Shown: positions 1-4,767, counted from the stretch's first letter. The stretch is 7,082 bases of DNA from an uncultured Erysipelotrichaceae bacterium (GCA_902793515.1 CADBDO010000062.1:1-7082); one strand, 5' to 3'. Made by a program: numbers and translations. Notes: generated by a model from the sequence alone, not told the origin.

Positions 1-180
1 TCTTTGACCCACCACTTCGAGGATGCGATGGTGATTTATGACGCACCATGCTTGAAAGATATCAAAAAAGACTTCGAGGAGATGATTAGTGTCTCCAAGG
101 AAGTCCCTGTCGATTTCAAAGCGAATGCCTTCCAAAGATTCGTCTCTGGAGTCTTTAAGATCTTCCGCGTTCTCTTGTAG
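1..180 (+). CDS. cls: Cardiolipin synthase, C-terminal fragment (5' end outside window)
   Basis: Frame 1 is open from the first base to a TAG at 178-180, giving the last 59 residues of a longer protein. It begins SLTHHFEDAMVIYDAP and continues LKDIKKDFEEMISVSKEVPV, ending in a basic hydrophobic tail (FKIFRVLL). In Bacillota cardiolipin synthases the second phospholipase D HKD motif ends in a DYRS element, followed by a segment of the form SLxxHFE...hY....hxxhKKDFxxxxxxSxEV, and this fragment matches that pattern. The family condenses phosphatidylglycerol into cardiolipin at the cytoplasmic membrane. The catalytic HKD motifs lie upstream of the window, so the assignment rests on the C-terminal signature alone. 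Another PLD-superfamily phosphatidyltransferase is possible. The first hairpin/terminator unit at 231-276 could end its transcript. Confidence 0.72.
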   Translation, partial: SLTHHFEDAMVIYDAPCLKDIKKDFEEMISVSKEVPVDFKANAFQRFVSGVFKIFRVLL

Positions 181-194
181 CATTCGTTACATTG

Positions 195-224
195 TTGCAA
201 ATCAATTAGATGGCTAGTTAAAAT
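195..224 (+). promoter_or_regulatory. Promoter of small RNA unit 1
   Basis: TTGCAA (195-200), an 18-bp spacer, and TAAAAT (219-224; 5 of 6 to the -10 consensus). Seven bases later is G231, the first base of the hairpin in unit 1, so the transcript would be almost only hairpin plus U-tract. It lies between the cls stop and the terminator-like hairpin, which suggests that the hairpin is not merely the cls terminator. Confidence 0.5.
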
Positions 225-230
225 ATAGAA

Positions 231-276
231 GAGTCCTCGCGAGTACTTTAATGGGGTTAGTTGTGAGGCTCTTTTT
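231..276 (+). ncRNA. Tandem small RNA unit 1 (hairpin with U-tract)
   Basis: GAG-U-CCUCGCGA (231-242) pairs with UUGUGAGG-CUC (261-271), with a bulged U and two G-U pairs, and U5 follows at 272-276. This is a textbook rho-independent terminator shape. The apical loop carries ACUUUAAUGG, which recurs in unit 3. With the promoter at 195-224 the product would be about 46 nt. It may act as the terminator of the upstream cls gene, as a small RNA, or both. No known riboswitch or Rfam family is recognised. Existence of the hairpin is directly visible; its function is inference. Confidence 0.55.
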
Positions 277-356
277 ATTACTATAAGTCGCTCATATCGG
301 ACATATTCATTTTGTAATAATTCGAGTTATAATAAGACCATAAGAACGGAGTCCTC
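269..356 (+). repeat. Tandem direct repeat, copy A (terminator tail, promoter and stem 5' arm)
   Basis: This 88-bp segment runs from the terminator tail of unit 1 through a conserved spacer and TATAAT to the GAGTCCTC that opens unit 2. It matches 389-475 with four substitutions and one single-base indel, about 94% identity. The hairpin interiors between the copies are much less alike. Confidence 0.9.
328..333 (+). promoter_or_regulatory. -10 element of small RNA unit 2
   Basis: Perfect TATAAT placed 15 bases before the hairpin of unit 2. No strong -35 lies 16-18 bp upstream. TTGTAA (312-317) is only 10 bp away, and TATTCA-like sequence at 18 bp is a weak match. The whole upstream block is conserved in the repeat at 389-475, which argues for a function. 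Confidence 0.45.
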
Positions 357-396
357 ACAAGCACTTGGGTTAATAGCTTAAGGAGAGACTCTTTTT
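340..396 (+). ncRNA. Tandem small RNA unit 2
   Basis: Predicted start near 340, a short leader (CAUAAGAACG), then GAGUC (349-353) pairing with GACUC (387-391), CUC pairing with GAG across a bulge, AAGC pairing with GCUU, and U5 at 392-396. Compared with units 1 and 3 the lower stem has changed on its 3' side: GACUC replaces GGCUC and now pairs with the U that is bulged elsewhere. The hairpin is therefore retained although the interior sequence has diverged. Function unknown. Confidence 0.55.
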
Positions 397-475
397 ATTA
401 CTATAAGTCACTCATTCAGACATATTCATTTTGCAATTATTCGAGTTATAATAAGACCATAAGAACGGAGTCCTC
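389..475 (+). repeat. Tandem direct repeat, copy B
   Basis: Second copy of the 88-bp block at 269-356, offset by 119-120 bp. It includes the tail of unit 2, the ACTATAAGTC spacer, TATAAT at 447-452 and the GAGTCCTC opening of unit 3. Confidence 0.9.
447..452 (+). promoter_or_regulatory. -10 element of small RNA unit 3
   Basis: Perfect TATAAT in the same position as in unit 2. TTGCAA lies at 431-436, again only 10 bp upstream, so a standard -35 is missing. An activator or alternative spacing may be involved; that is inference. Confidence 0.45.
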
Positions 476-515
476 GCGAGCACTTTAATGGAATTAGCGC
501 GTAGAGGCTCTTTTT
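459..515 (+). ncRNA. Tandem small RNA unit 3
   Basis: Leader of about 9 nt, then GAG-U-CCUC (468-475) pairing with GAGG-CUC (504-510), an inner CGCG (475-478 region) facing CGCG (498-501), a loop with ACUUUAAUGG as in unit 1, and U5 at 511-515. Its 3' end meets the stop codon (514-516) of the 29-codon ORF on the opposite strand. Any minus-strand transcript that runs past that stop would be complementary to this RNA. It carries CCUCGC at 472-477, the complement of the Shine-Dalgarno stem GCGAGG of the facing ORF. Confidence 0.55.
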
Positions 516-603
516 ATTTTACTAGCCAGGCCAATAAGGATAATAAGAGACAAATCAGAGCGATCTTAAGAAGGCTTGCGTCTTCTTTTTGAAGGTCTTT
601 CAT
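514..603 (-). CDS. Small hydrophobic single-helix peptide (29 aa), candidate type I toxin-like
   Basis: ATG at 603-601, TAA at 516-514. The peptide has a charged N-terminus (MKDLQKEDAS), one strongly hydrophobic stretch (LLKIALICLLLSLLAWLV, residues 11-28) and a terminal Lys. That is the layout of small bacterial membrane peptides and of type I toxins such as TisB and Fst, although I see no direct sequence match to any of them. An SD-like AGGTGAT sits five bases before the ATG, and a promoter lies just beyond the terminator of the upstream esterase gene. The SD is buried in a leader hairpin (613-640). The gene faces three plus-strand small RNA units whose last terminator touches its stop. No terminator is visible just after the stop. 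Chance ORF is the alternative, but the SD, promoter and hydrophobic pattern together argue against it. Confidence 0.55.
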   Translation of the reverse strand: MKDLQKEDASLLKIALICLLLSLLAWLVK

Positions 604-612
604 TGGACATCA

Positions 613-640
613 CCTCGCTTTCTGTACTGAGATTGCGAGG
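613..640 (-). promoter_or_regulatory. SD-sequestering leader hairpin of the 29-aa ORF
   Basis: On the minus strand CCTCGC (640-635), a 16-nt loop, and GCGAGG (618-613) form a perfect six-base-pair, mostly G-C stem. The second arm contains the GAGG core of the Shine-Dalgarno sequence for the ORF starting at 603. A second small stem, AACGG/CCGTT inverted (643-661), lies upstream. Hiding the ribosome site in this way is common in type I toxin mRNAs and in other translationally regulated genes. Confidence 0.5.
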
Positions 641-670
641 GCCCGTTCCGAGTTTTAACGGCTTTGCTTT

Positions 671-708
671 GCCACTTTATATATAGTGGCGATTTACTAT
701 TTTTTCAG
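671..708 (-). promoter_or_regulatory. Promoter of the 29-aa ORF with dyad over the -10
   Basis: Minus-strand CTGAAA (708-703; 4 of 6), a 17-bp spacer and TATATA (685-680). The perfect inverted repeat GCCACT-N8-AGTGGC (671-690) is centred on the -10, the geometry of a repressor operator. It starts nine bases beyond the U-tract of the esterase terminator, so the small ORF has its own transcription unit with a leader of about 70 nt. Confidence 0.45.
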
Positions 709-716
709 GAAAACAC

Positions 717-748
717 AAAAAAGCGCCTCCCCTTTCGAGGGAAGCGCT
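717..748 (-). terminator. Rho-independent terminator of the esterase gene
   Basis: Read on the minus strand, AGCGC (748-744) pairs with GCGCT (726-722). Inside this CCC pairs with GGG around a short loop, and six T residues (722-717) follow. It sits 18 bp past the TAA of the esterase gene and is the clearest terminator in the window. Confidence 0.9.
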
Positions 749-765
749 GTATAGGAGCGATTTAC

Positions 766-1845
766 TTAGTCAAGGAGATGGTTATCAAGGATAACTTTCG
801 CATAGCCCATTCCTAAGCGGAGGGAGCTCTTGACGTTATAGTGCATGTTATCACCACCAGGGTTGCCTGGTTTAAGTTCATTCTCAGCGGTTGGCTCTTC
901 GTTAGCGTAAATATCAACGATGTAGTTGTTGTCCGCGCTGTCAGCGAATTCCTGTTTGACCGCATTCATGTCTTTGGAGGTCTGAGCGCCCCAAGCGGTG
1001 CCACTGCCCTGATAGATCATTCCATCGACGAAGGCGATGTTCTCGCCATCTTCGTCTTTGGCGTATTCGGCGAAGTCGTTTCTGAAGAGCTCGACCATGT
1101 CGCCAAGGCGCTGCTTGTATTTGGCGATCTTCTCAGTGGCGGAATCGCTTTCGCCCTGGTGCCATAACCATCCTTTGATGACTGGGTTCCAGCCAGCTTC
1201 TTTGATGAGAGCGAGGTTGTTCTCGATGAATGGCTTGCAGAAGGTGTGATACATGTTGATCTCTGGCCATTCGCCGTTGGCGTTCTTGACTGGCCAGTTG
1301 TAATCGGTTCCGCTCTGCTCGAAGCCACTGCCACCGGAGGCCATCTTGATGAAATAGATTGGTTTCTCAGCGGTTGCTTCATCTTTTAAGGCGTAAGCCA
1401 TGCCAAGCTCTGGGCCCATCTTGGAGGAGTTAAGGCCTAAGCCAGTCTTGGTTGGGACGAATTCACCTTTGAATCTTTCGGTCTTGTTTGTGGAGTTGAC
1501 CTGGGTGTTGGTGTCGAGTTTGGTATGATCAAGCTGACCATATCCAGCGCAGTAAAGGGAGGTCTGGACGGATTCGACACCGGTTTCGGTGAGGATCTCA
1601 GGATCTTCTAAGCCCATCTCTTCGAAAGCCTGGGCGATGAGGTCGGTTGAACCACTCTTGAAGGAAGTGTTTCCTTCCATGTTGGATTGGCCAGAGAGAA
1701 CGAAGACGGAAACGGCGTTTGGGTCTTCCTCTGGTTCACTTGACTCTGGGGCTTTTGAGGAGGTGGCTGGGGTGTTGGTGCAAGCAGTCAATCCCATAGC
1801 CAAGGCGGCCAAAGTCAAAGACATAAGTTTATTTACGCTTTTCAT
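766..1845 (-). CDS. Lipoprotein SGNH esterase, sialate O-acetylesterase / CE6-like
   Basis: 359 aa. Residues 1-22 are a lipoprotein signal peptide: basic start, hydrophobic core, lipobox LTAC with Cys22. A Ser/Pro/Glu-rich linker runs to about residue 44. The catalytic domain then opens with FVLSGQSNMEG; Ser54 in GQSNM is the expected nucleophile. GPELGMA (144-150) and WHQGESD (228-234) match the internal blocks of the SASA/CE6 family, and D332-x-x-H335 (DNMHY) supplies the acidic and His members of the triad. All key residues are present. Family members remove O-acetyl groups from sialic acids or acetylated xylan. The exact substrate cannot be read here, and no glycan gene lies beside it to help. 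It should be anchored outside the cytoplasmic membrane. The start is set by AGGAG (1858-1854) eight bases upstream. It is a single-gene unit with its own promoter, cre site and terminator. Confidence 0.85.
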   Translation of the reverse strand: MKSVNKLMSLTLAALAMGLTACTNTPATSSKAPESSEPEEDPNAVSVFVLSGQSNMEGNTSFKSGSTDLIAQAFEEMGLEDPEILTETGVESVQTSLYCAGYGQLDHTKLDTNTQVNSTNKTERFKGEFVPTKTGLGLNSSKMGPELGMAYALKDEATAEKPIYFIKMASGGSGFEQSGTDYNWPVKNANGEWPEINMYHTFCKPFIENNLALIKEAGWNPVIKGWLWHQGESDSATEKIAKYKQRLGDMVELFRNDFAEYAKDEDGENIAFVDGMIYQGSGTAWGAQTSKDMNAVKQEFADSADNNYIVDIYANEEPTAENELKPGNPGGDNMHYNVKSSLRLGMGYAKVILDNHLLD

Positions 1846-1861
1846 GTTGTTTTCTCCTAAT

Positions 1862-1875
1862 TGAAAACGCTTTCG
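1862..1875. promoter_or_regulatory. cre-like operator (CcpA-type)
   Basis: TGAAAACGCTTTCG matches the consensus TGNAANCGNTNNCA at every defined position except the last. It lies between the promoter and the ribosome binding site of the esterase gene, a position at which CcpA blocks elongation in other Bacillota. Another LacI-family regulator recognising a similar dyad is possible. Carbon catabolite repression would suit a carbohydrate esterase. Confidence 0.65.
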
Positions 1876-1903
1876 CTTATTTTACCGCTTTCGCTTATTT
1901 TAC
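1868..1903. repeat. Perfect 18-bp tandem direct repeat in esterase leader
   Basis: CGCTTTCGCTTATTTTAC occurs twice back to back (1868-1885 and 1886-1903). The first copy supplies half of the cre-like site and the second supplies the -10 element, so both copies carry the half-site CGCTTTCG. Confidence 0.95.
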
Positions 1904-1925
1904 TTAATAGTGAATTAATAGACAA
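1897..1925 (-). promoter_or_regulatory. Promoter of the esterase gene
   Basis: Minus-strand TTGTCT (1925-1920), a 17-bp spacer and TAAAAT (1902-1897; 5 of 6). The predicted start falls in the 18-bp repeat, about 45 nt before the ATG. The cre-like site lies just downstream of the start. Confidence 0.6.
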
Positions 1926-1953
1926 GATTCTTTAAGAATCGTGAGGGTTCTTT
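1926..1953 (-). other. AT-rich hairpin after the membrane-protein array, possible weak terminator
   Basis: GATTCTT/AAGAATC forms a near-perfect palindrome at 1926-1940. An alternative stem pairs minus-strand AAGAAC with GATTCTT across CTCAC. No run of T follows on the minus strand, so termination after the array is uncertain and some read-through into the esterase gene is possible. Confidence 0.3.
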
Positions 1954-1954
1954 T

Positions 1955-2386
1955 CTAATGGTAGGACTTGCTGTAACCGTTTTTGCAGATTACCGCAGCG
2001 TTTATGAAGAGGATCAGAAGCTCAATGGTTGGGATGGCGAAGGCGAGAACCACGACATAGGTCCAGAAGATAATGGCAAGGGCCGCGGTAGCGATCGAGA
2101 GAATGACGGAAATAGTTAAGAGGAGCCCCCACCTAGGCGTCTTTATGTAGTCATCCTTGCCTTTCCTAAAATAAACGTTCATGAAGGCGAGGAAATAGAA
2201 GAAAAGGAAGATCGGGATAGAGAAAACAAGAAGGTAAAGCCAAAAGTACCGAACGGAATAAAAGGTGGCCACGTAGGGATTCACAAGCAAAGGAATCACC
2301 ATGACCAAAATCATTGCAAAAGCCCAAAAGAAAGAGAAAAGGGACTTAAGAAGATACTTGTCTGAACCGTTTTTCTTAGCAGGCAT
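1955..2386 (-). CDS. Four-helix membrane protein, array member 1 (last in operon)
   Basis: 143 aa, not recognised as a named family. Basic N-terminus (MPAKKNGSDK), then four predicted membrane helices at about 11-35, 47-73, 86-108 and 109-134. It has every landmark shared by the six neighbours: Pro at the end of helix 1 (MVIP), FMN at the end of helix 2 followed by a polar loop with RKGKDDY, Trp86 opening helix 3, and LFINAAVIC in helix 4. The helix 4 motif is identical to that of the next gene, so these two are the closest pair. The start codon follows AGGGG at about seven bases, in a gap of only 9 bp after the stop of the upstream gene, suggesting translational coupling. Function unknown; no enzymatic residues or transporter signature are seen. 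Confidence 0.8.
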   Translation of the reverse strand: MPAKKNGSDKYLLKSLFSFFWAFAMILVMVIPLLVNPYVATFYSVRYFWLYLLVFSIPIFLFFYFLAFMNVYFRKGKDDYIKTPRWGLLLTISVILSIATAALAIIFWTYVVVLAFAIPTIELLILFINAAVICKNGYSKSYH

Positions 2387-2395
2387 ATATATCCC

Positions 2396-2830
2396 CTACT
2401 CGCTAGGTTTGCTTTGCATGCGGTCTAAGCAGATGACGGCCGCATTGATGAAAAGAACGAGAGCGGAGACCCAGGCGACGGCGTAGTAGAAGAGATAAAT
2501 CATGATCAGGAAAAACAAAGCGATGAGGATGACGATGAAGACGATGCAAACGGCTAGGAGGGATCCCCATTTATGGAACTCCGTGCCTTTATCCTTCCCT
2601 TTGACGTAGAAGACGTCCATAAGGACGAGGAAAACGATGTCAAGGACGATTGGGATGAAACCAAGAACAATCTCGTACCACTGCATCCTCTCTCTTGTAG
2701 AAGCGCTAAAGAAGTCGACGTACCACGTGACGAATATCGGCGTGCAGAATATCACGATCATGACCATCGCCACGATGAAGAAGAAAAGAGACAGCTCTAG
2801 AGTGTTATTTTCTTTTTGCTCACTGGCCAT
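2396..2830 (-). CDS. Four-helix membrane protein, array member 2
   Basis: 144 aa. Helices at about 11-34, 51-75, 87-112 and 112-135. Shared landmarks are Pro31 (FCTP), LVLMDVFYVKGKDKG (Asp replaces the usual Asn after Met), Trp88 and LFINAAVIC. The start is supported by GGAG six bases upstream. It overlaps the end of the upstream gene by 11 bp, so its ribosome site lies in that gene's coding sequence. It is a paralogue of the five neighbours; function unknown. Confidence 0.8.
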   Translation of the reverse strand: MASEQKENNTLELSLFFFIVAMVMIVIFCTPIFVTWYVDFFSASTRERMQWYEIVLGFIPIVLDIVFLVLMDVFYVKGKDKGTEFHKWGSLLAVCIVFIVILIALFFLIMIYLFYYAVAWVSALVLFINAAVICLDRMQSKPSE

Positions 2831-3302
2831 GACCGTCTCCTTTTTCGTTTTGGGGGGCAGGGATTCTCTTTTTAGCGCCCTTGACGGAAAGGCCTATGGC
2901 GTTAATCATGAGAATCAAAAACCCTGGCAAAACCACCATCAAATTGATGACGGAAAGCATGAATATCATGAAGAAGAAAGAGGCGACAAGGGCAACGATT
3001 ATAAGCGAGGAGCATGTGGCGATAGGGAGCCACCAAATAAATGCGACTTCGGAGCCATAGCCGCTTTTCTTAAAGAAAACGTTCATGAGAACGAGGAAGA
3101 CGAAGAAAAGGATGATCAGAGGGCCAAGATGGATAAGGAACGCCATGCTTTCTCCCTCATCCCTTAAGCCAAAGAACCAGGCGCCATGCCCGGAAAGACC
3201 CAAAAAGATAGGGAACACGATATAGACGAGCGTCAAAATAGCCAAGAAGAAAAAGAGGACGGATAGATAGAAACGATTCTTCAGGACCTTCGTGTCAGCC
3301 AT
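2820..3302 (-). CDS. Four-helix membrane protein, array member 3
   Basis: 160 aa with helices at about 11-35, 52-78, 89-117 and 119-141, and a longer basic, Pro-containing C-terminal tail (KGAKKRIPAPQNEK). Landmarks: Pro31, LVLMNVFFKK closing helix 2, WW at 90-91, LMINAIGLS in helix 4. The helix 1-2 loop is longer than in members 1 and 2 and carries HGAWFFGLRDEGE. AGGAG lies about eight bases before the ATG in the 11-bp gap after the upstream gene, where the stop codon TAA runs into the SD. Function unknown. Confidence 0.8.
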   Translation of the reverse strand: MADTKVLKNRFYLSVLFFFLAILTLVYIVFPIFLGLSGHGAWFFGLRDEGESMAFLIHLGPLIILFFVFLVLMNVFFKKSGYGSEVAFIWWLPIATCSSLIIVALVASFFFMIFMLSVINLMVVLPGFLILMINAIGLSVKGAKKRIPAPQNEKGDGHGQ

Positions 3303-3313
3303 CGGTGATCTCC

Positions 3314-3781
3314 TTAGATATTCCTATGTTTTCCGGCCGCGTTCTTGGGATTCTCTTTGTCGTAGGCGCTTTTGCAAAGGATGAAGGAGTTGACGAAGAG
3401 AACCTCAAAGCCAAGCCAGACGAGGAAATACATGGGATAGAGGAGGAACCAGAAGGCAAATACCATGCCTAACACCGCTAGGATGATGATTGAACAAAGG
3501 CAAGCGTTCTTAAGGGCTTTCCAGTTATGCGGCTTTGTGTAACCGTCTCTCCCTTCGAGGAAGAAGATGTTCATGATGACGAGGAAGAAGAGATAAAGGA
3601 ACGTCGGAACCGCGTCGATGAGAATGAAGCTCCAAGGGTAGTGTAACCGAACAATGAGGCTAAGAAGGTCAACCCTGACTTGCTCAGGAAGAGCGAGAAA
3701 GGAGAGCATCATGAAAGAGAGGAAGAAAAAGATCACTGATCTCTTAAGGCATCTGTCTTCATGACCCTTCTTAATTGGCAT
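3314..3781 (-). CDS. Four-helix membrane protein, array member 4
   Basis: 155 aa with helices at about 13-32, 49-74, 90-112 and 113-138. Landmarks: LALP ending helix 1, FFLVIMNIFFLEGRDGY at the end of helix 2 (closest to member 1's GKDDY loop), Trp87, and LFVNSFILCK in helix 4. The C-terminal tail is basic and polar. GGAG nine bases upstream of the ATG sets the start. It overlaps the upstream gene by 11 bp, the same overlap as members 2 and 3. Function unknown. Confidence 0.8.
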   Translation of the reverse strand: MPIKKGHEDRCLKRSVIFFFLSFMMLSFLALPEQVRVDLLSLIVRLHYPWSFILIDAVPTFLYLFFLVIMNIFFLEGRDGYTKPHNWKALKNACLCSIIILAVLGMVFAFWFLLYPMYFLVWLGFEVLFVNSFILCKSAYDKENPKNAAGKHRNI

Positions 3782-4250
3782 TTGAGGTGGCTCCTATTTT
3801 GCGTCTACGTTTATTTGCGATGCGAGAAAGAACGAAGAGATTGACCCCAAAGATATCAAGAGAAAGGAACATGAAGAACCAATTTGGGGAATTGAGCAAA
3901 ACGATGATGAGAGGAGGAATGAAAACGATTAAGCCTCCTACCATGAGTAAGACCGCTATAACGGCGAATAAGCCCCACCACCCCTCATGTTTGCAGAAAT
4001 AATCGCATTCCATGAGATGGTAGTTCATGAAGGCAAGAGAGGCGACAAAGACGATGAAGGGGATGATAACGGTGACGATGATGTTTGGGAGATAGAAAGA
4101 GTCAAAGTTAACAGGGTATCCAGGGTCAGAATAATTATGCCGGCCTACGATGATCACCGGATAGAGGTAATAGAAAAGCATCCATATCGCGATCGCGGCA
4201 AAAAGAAGAGACAAAAGGAGATGTTTCTTTCTTTCCTTACTCTTTGGCAT
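3771..4250 (-). CDS. Four-helix membrane protein, array member 5
   Basis: 159 aa with helices at about 11-35, 55-79, 91-120 and 122-143. More divergent: helix 2 ends in LAFMNYHLMECDYFCKHEG rather than the GKD loop, but Pro31 (YLYP), WW at 91-92 and FGVNLFVLS keep the family pattern. The first loop (GRHNYSDPGYPVNFD) is long and aromatic. Both termini are basic (KSKERKK; NKRRRK), consistent with both ends in the cytoplasm. GGAG about ten bases upstream; 14-bp overlap with the upstream gene. Function unknown. Confidence 0.8.
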   Translation of the reverse strand: MPKSKERKKHLLLSLLFAAIAIWMLFYYLYPVIIVGRHNYSDPGYPVNFDSFYLPNIIVTVIIPFIVFVASLAFMNYHLMECDYFCKHEGWWGLFAVIAVLLMVGGLIVFIPPLIIVLLNSPNWFFMFLSLDIFGVNLFVLSRIANKRRRKIGATSNAN

Positions 4251-4722
4251 CGTTAGACTTCTCCACCGCTTTCATATAGGAACGTTTGAAGGCGACGACC
4301 GACCAAACAAGGATATTGAAGAGGGCCGCCATGCCAAAAAACCAAGAAACCATGAAATAAACTAAAAGGTTTGGGAATACGAAAAGAGCTCCGACGAGTA
4401 TTCCAAAGCTTATTAGAGCGAGAACGACGAGGATCAAGACCGCCCAAAGTATTGGGAAACGGACAATGTCCCCTGACTTCTTTGCATGGATGTTTCCGAA
4501 GATGGTGAAAGGCACAAAGAGAATGACAGGACACACGACGTTCATGATGAAGTTCCTGGTATCTTGCCAATCATATGACCAGTAATGGAATCCCCCGAAA
4601 GCGTAGAACGGGCAGATGATGTAACCCGCCATCCATAACGCTAGAGCGAAAAAGAGAATCGAAAGAAAGAGATTCTTCTTTGGGTTTACTGGTTTATCAA
4701 TTTGATAAGGTGATTTTTCCAC
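4237..4722 (-). CDS. Four-helix membrane protein, array member 6 (first in operon, GTG start)
   Basis: 161 aa with helices at about 18-38, 57-77, 91-114 and 118-144. The longest N-terminus of the set (MEKSPYQIDKPVNPKKN), then FLSILFFALALW, Pro38 (IICP), FTIFGNIHAKKSGD at the end of helix 2, Trp93 and ALFNILVWS. The first loop (FGGFHYWSYDWQD) resembles that of member 5, so members 5 and 6 form a subgroup. The proposed start is GTG and I see no Shine-Dalgarno before it. No in-frame ATG or GTG occurs before helix 1, so either this start is used without an SD or the mRNA is leaderless. Function unknown. Confidence 0.75.
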   Translation of the reverse strand: MEKSPYQIDKPVNPKKNLFLSILFFALALWMAGYIICPFYAFGGFHYWSYDWQDTRNFIMNVVCPVILFVPFTIFGNIHAKKSGDIVRFPILWAVLILVVLALISFGILVGALFVFPNLLVYFMVSWFFGMAALFNILVWSVVAFKRSYMKAVEKSNDAKE

Positions 4723-4729
4723 AATAGAA

Positions 4730-4759
4730 ATGCTAGCAAAATTGGATAAGCAAAAACAA
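4730..4759 (-). promoter_or_regulatory. Possible promoter giving a leaderless mRNA for the membrane-protein array
   Basis: Minus-strand TTGTTT (4759-4754), an 18-bp spacer and TAGCAT (4735-4730; 4 of 6) end exactly seven bases before the GTG start codon. Both hexamers are weak. The gap to the LRR gene upstream is only 45 bp and has no clear terminator, so co-transcription from the LRR gene is the main alternative. Confidence 0.25.
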
Positions 4760-4767
4760 GGCTATCG

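Noticed and set aside
231..515. CRISPR array or riboswitch.
   Set aside because: The units are 119-120 bp apart with hairpin terminators, not short repeats with unique spacers; no known riboswitch core such as preQ1, purine, SAM or fluoride is recognisable.
568..590. Plus-strand hairpin AAGAAG-N8-CTTCTT followed by T residues, a possible terminator.
   Set aside because: It coincides with the coding sequence of the 29-aa minus-strand ORF, has a weak A-T stem, and no plus-strand gene needs it after unit 3; kept only as a possible backup terminator.
488..592. Plus-strand ORF of 34 codons starting at the ATG in the loop of unit 3.
   Set aside because: No SD precedes the ATG, the frame runs through a terminator, and the equivalent ATG in unit 1 gives an unrelated 11-codon peptide.
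841..1167. Plus-strand ORF of 108 codons antisense to the esterase gene, and similar ones at 1037-1249 and 1589-1864.
   Set aside because: They mirror a gene with a complete catalytic signature, and lack SD sequences and recognisable domains.
2637..3167. Plus-strand ORF of 176 codons antisense to the membrane-protein array.
   Set aside because: Its composition, rich in Asp, Glu, Lys and His, is what results from reading hydrophobic codons backwards; the minus frames have SDs, paralogy and helices.
3987..4256. Plus-strand ORF of 89 codons, charged and low in complexity.
   Set aside because: Antisense shadow of array member 5 with no SD or homologue-like features.
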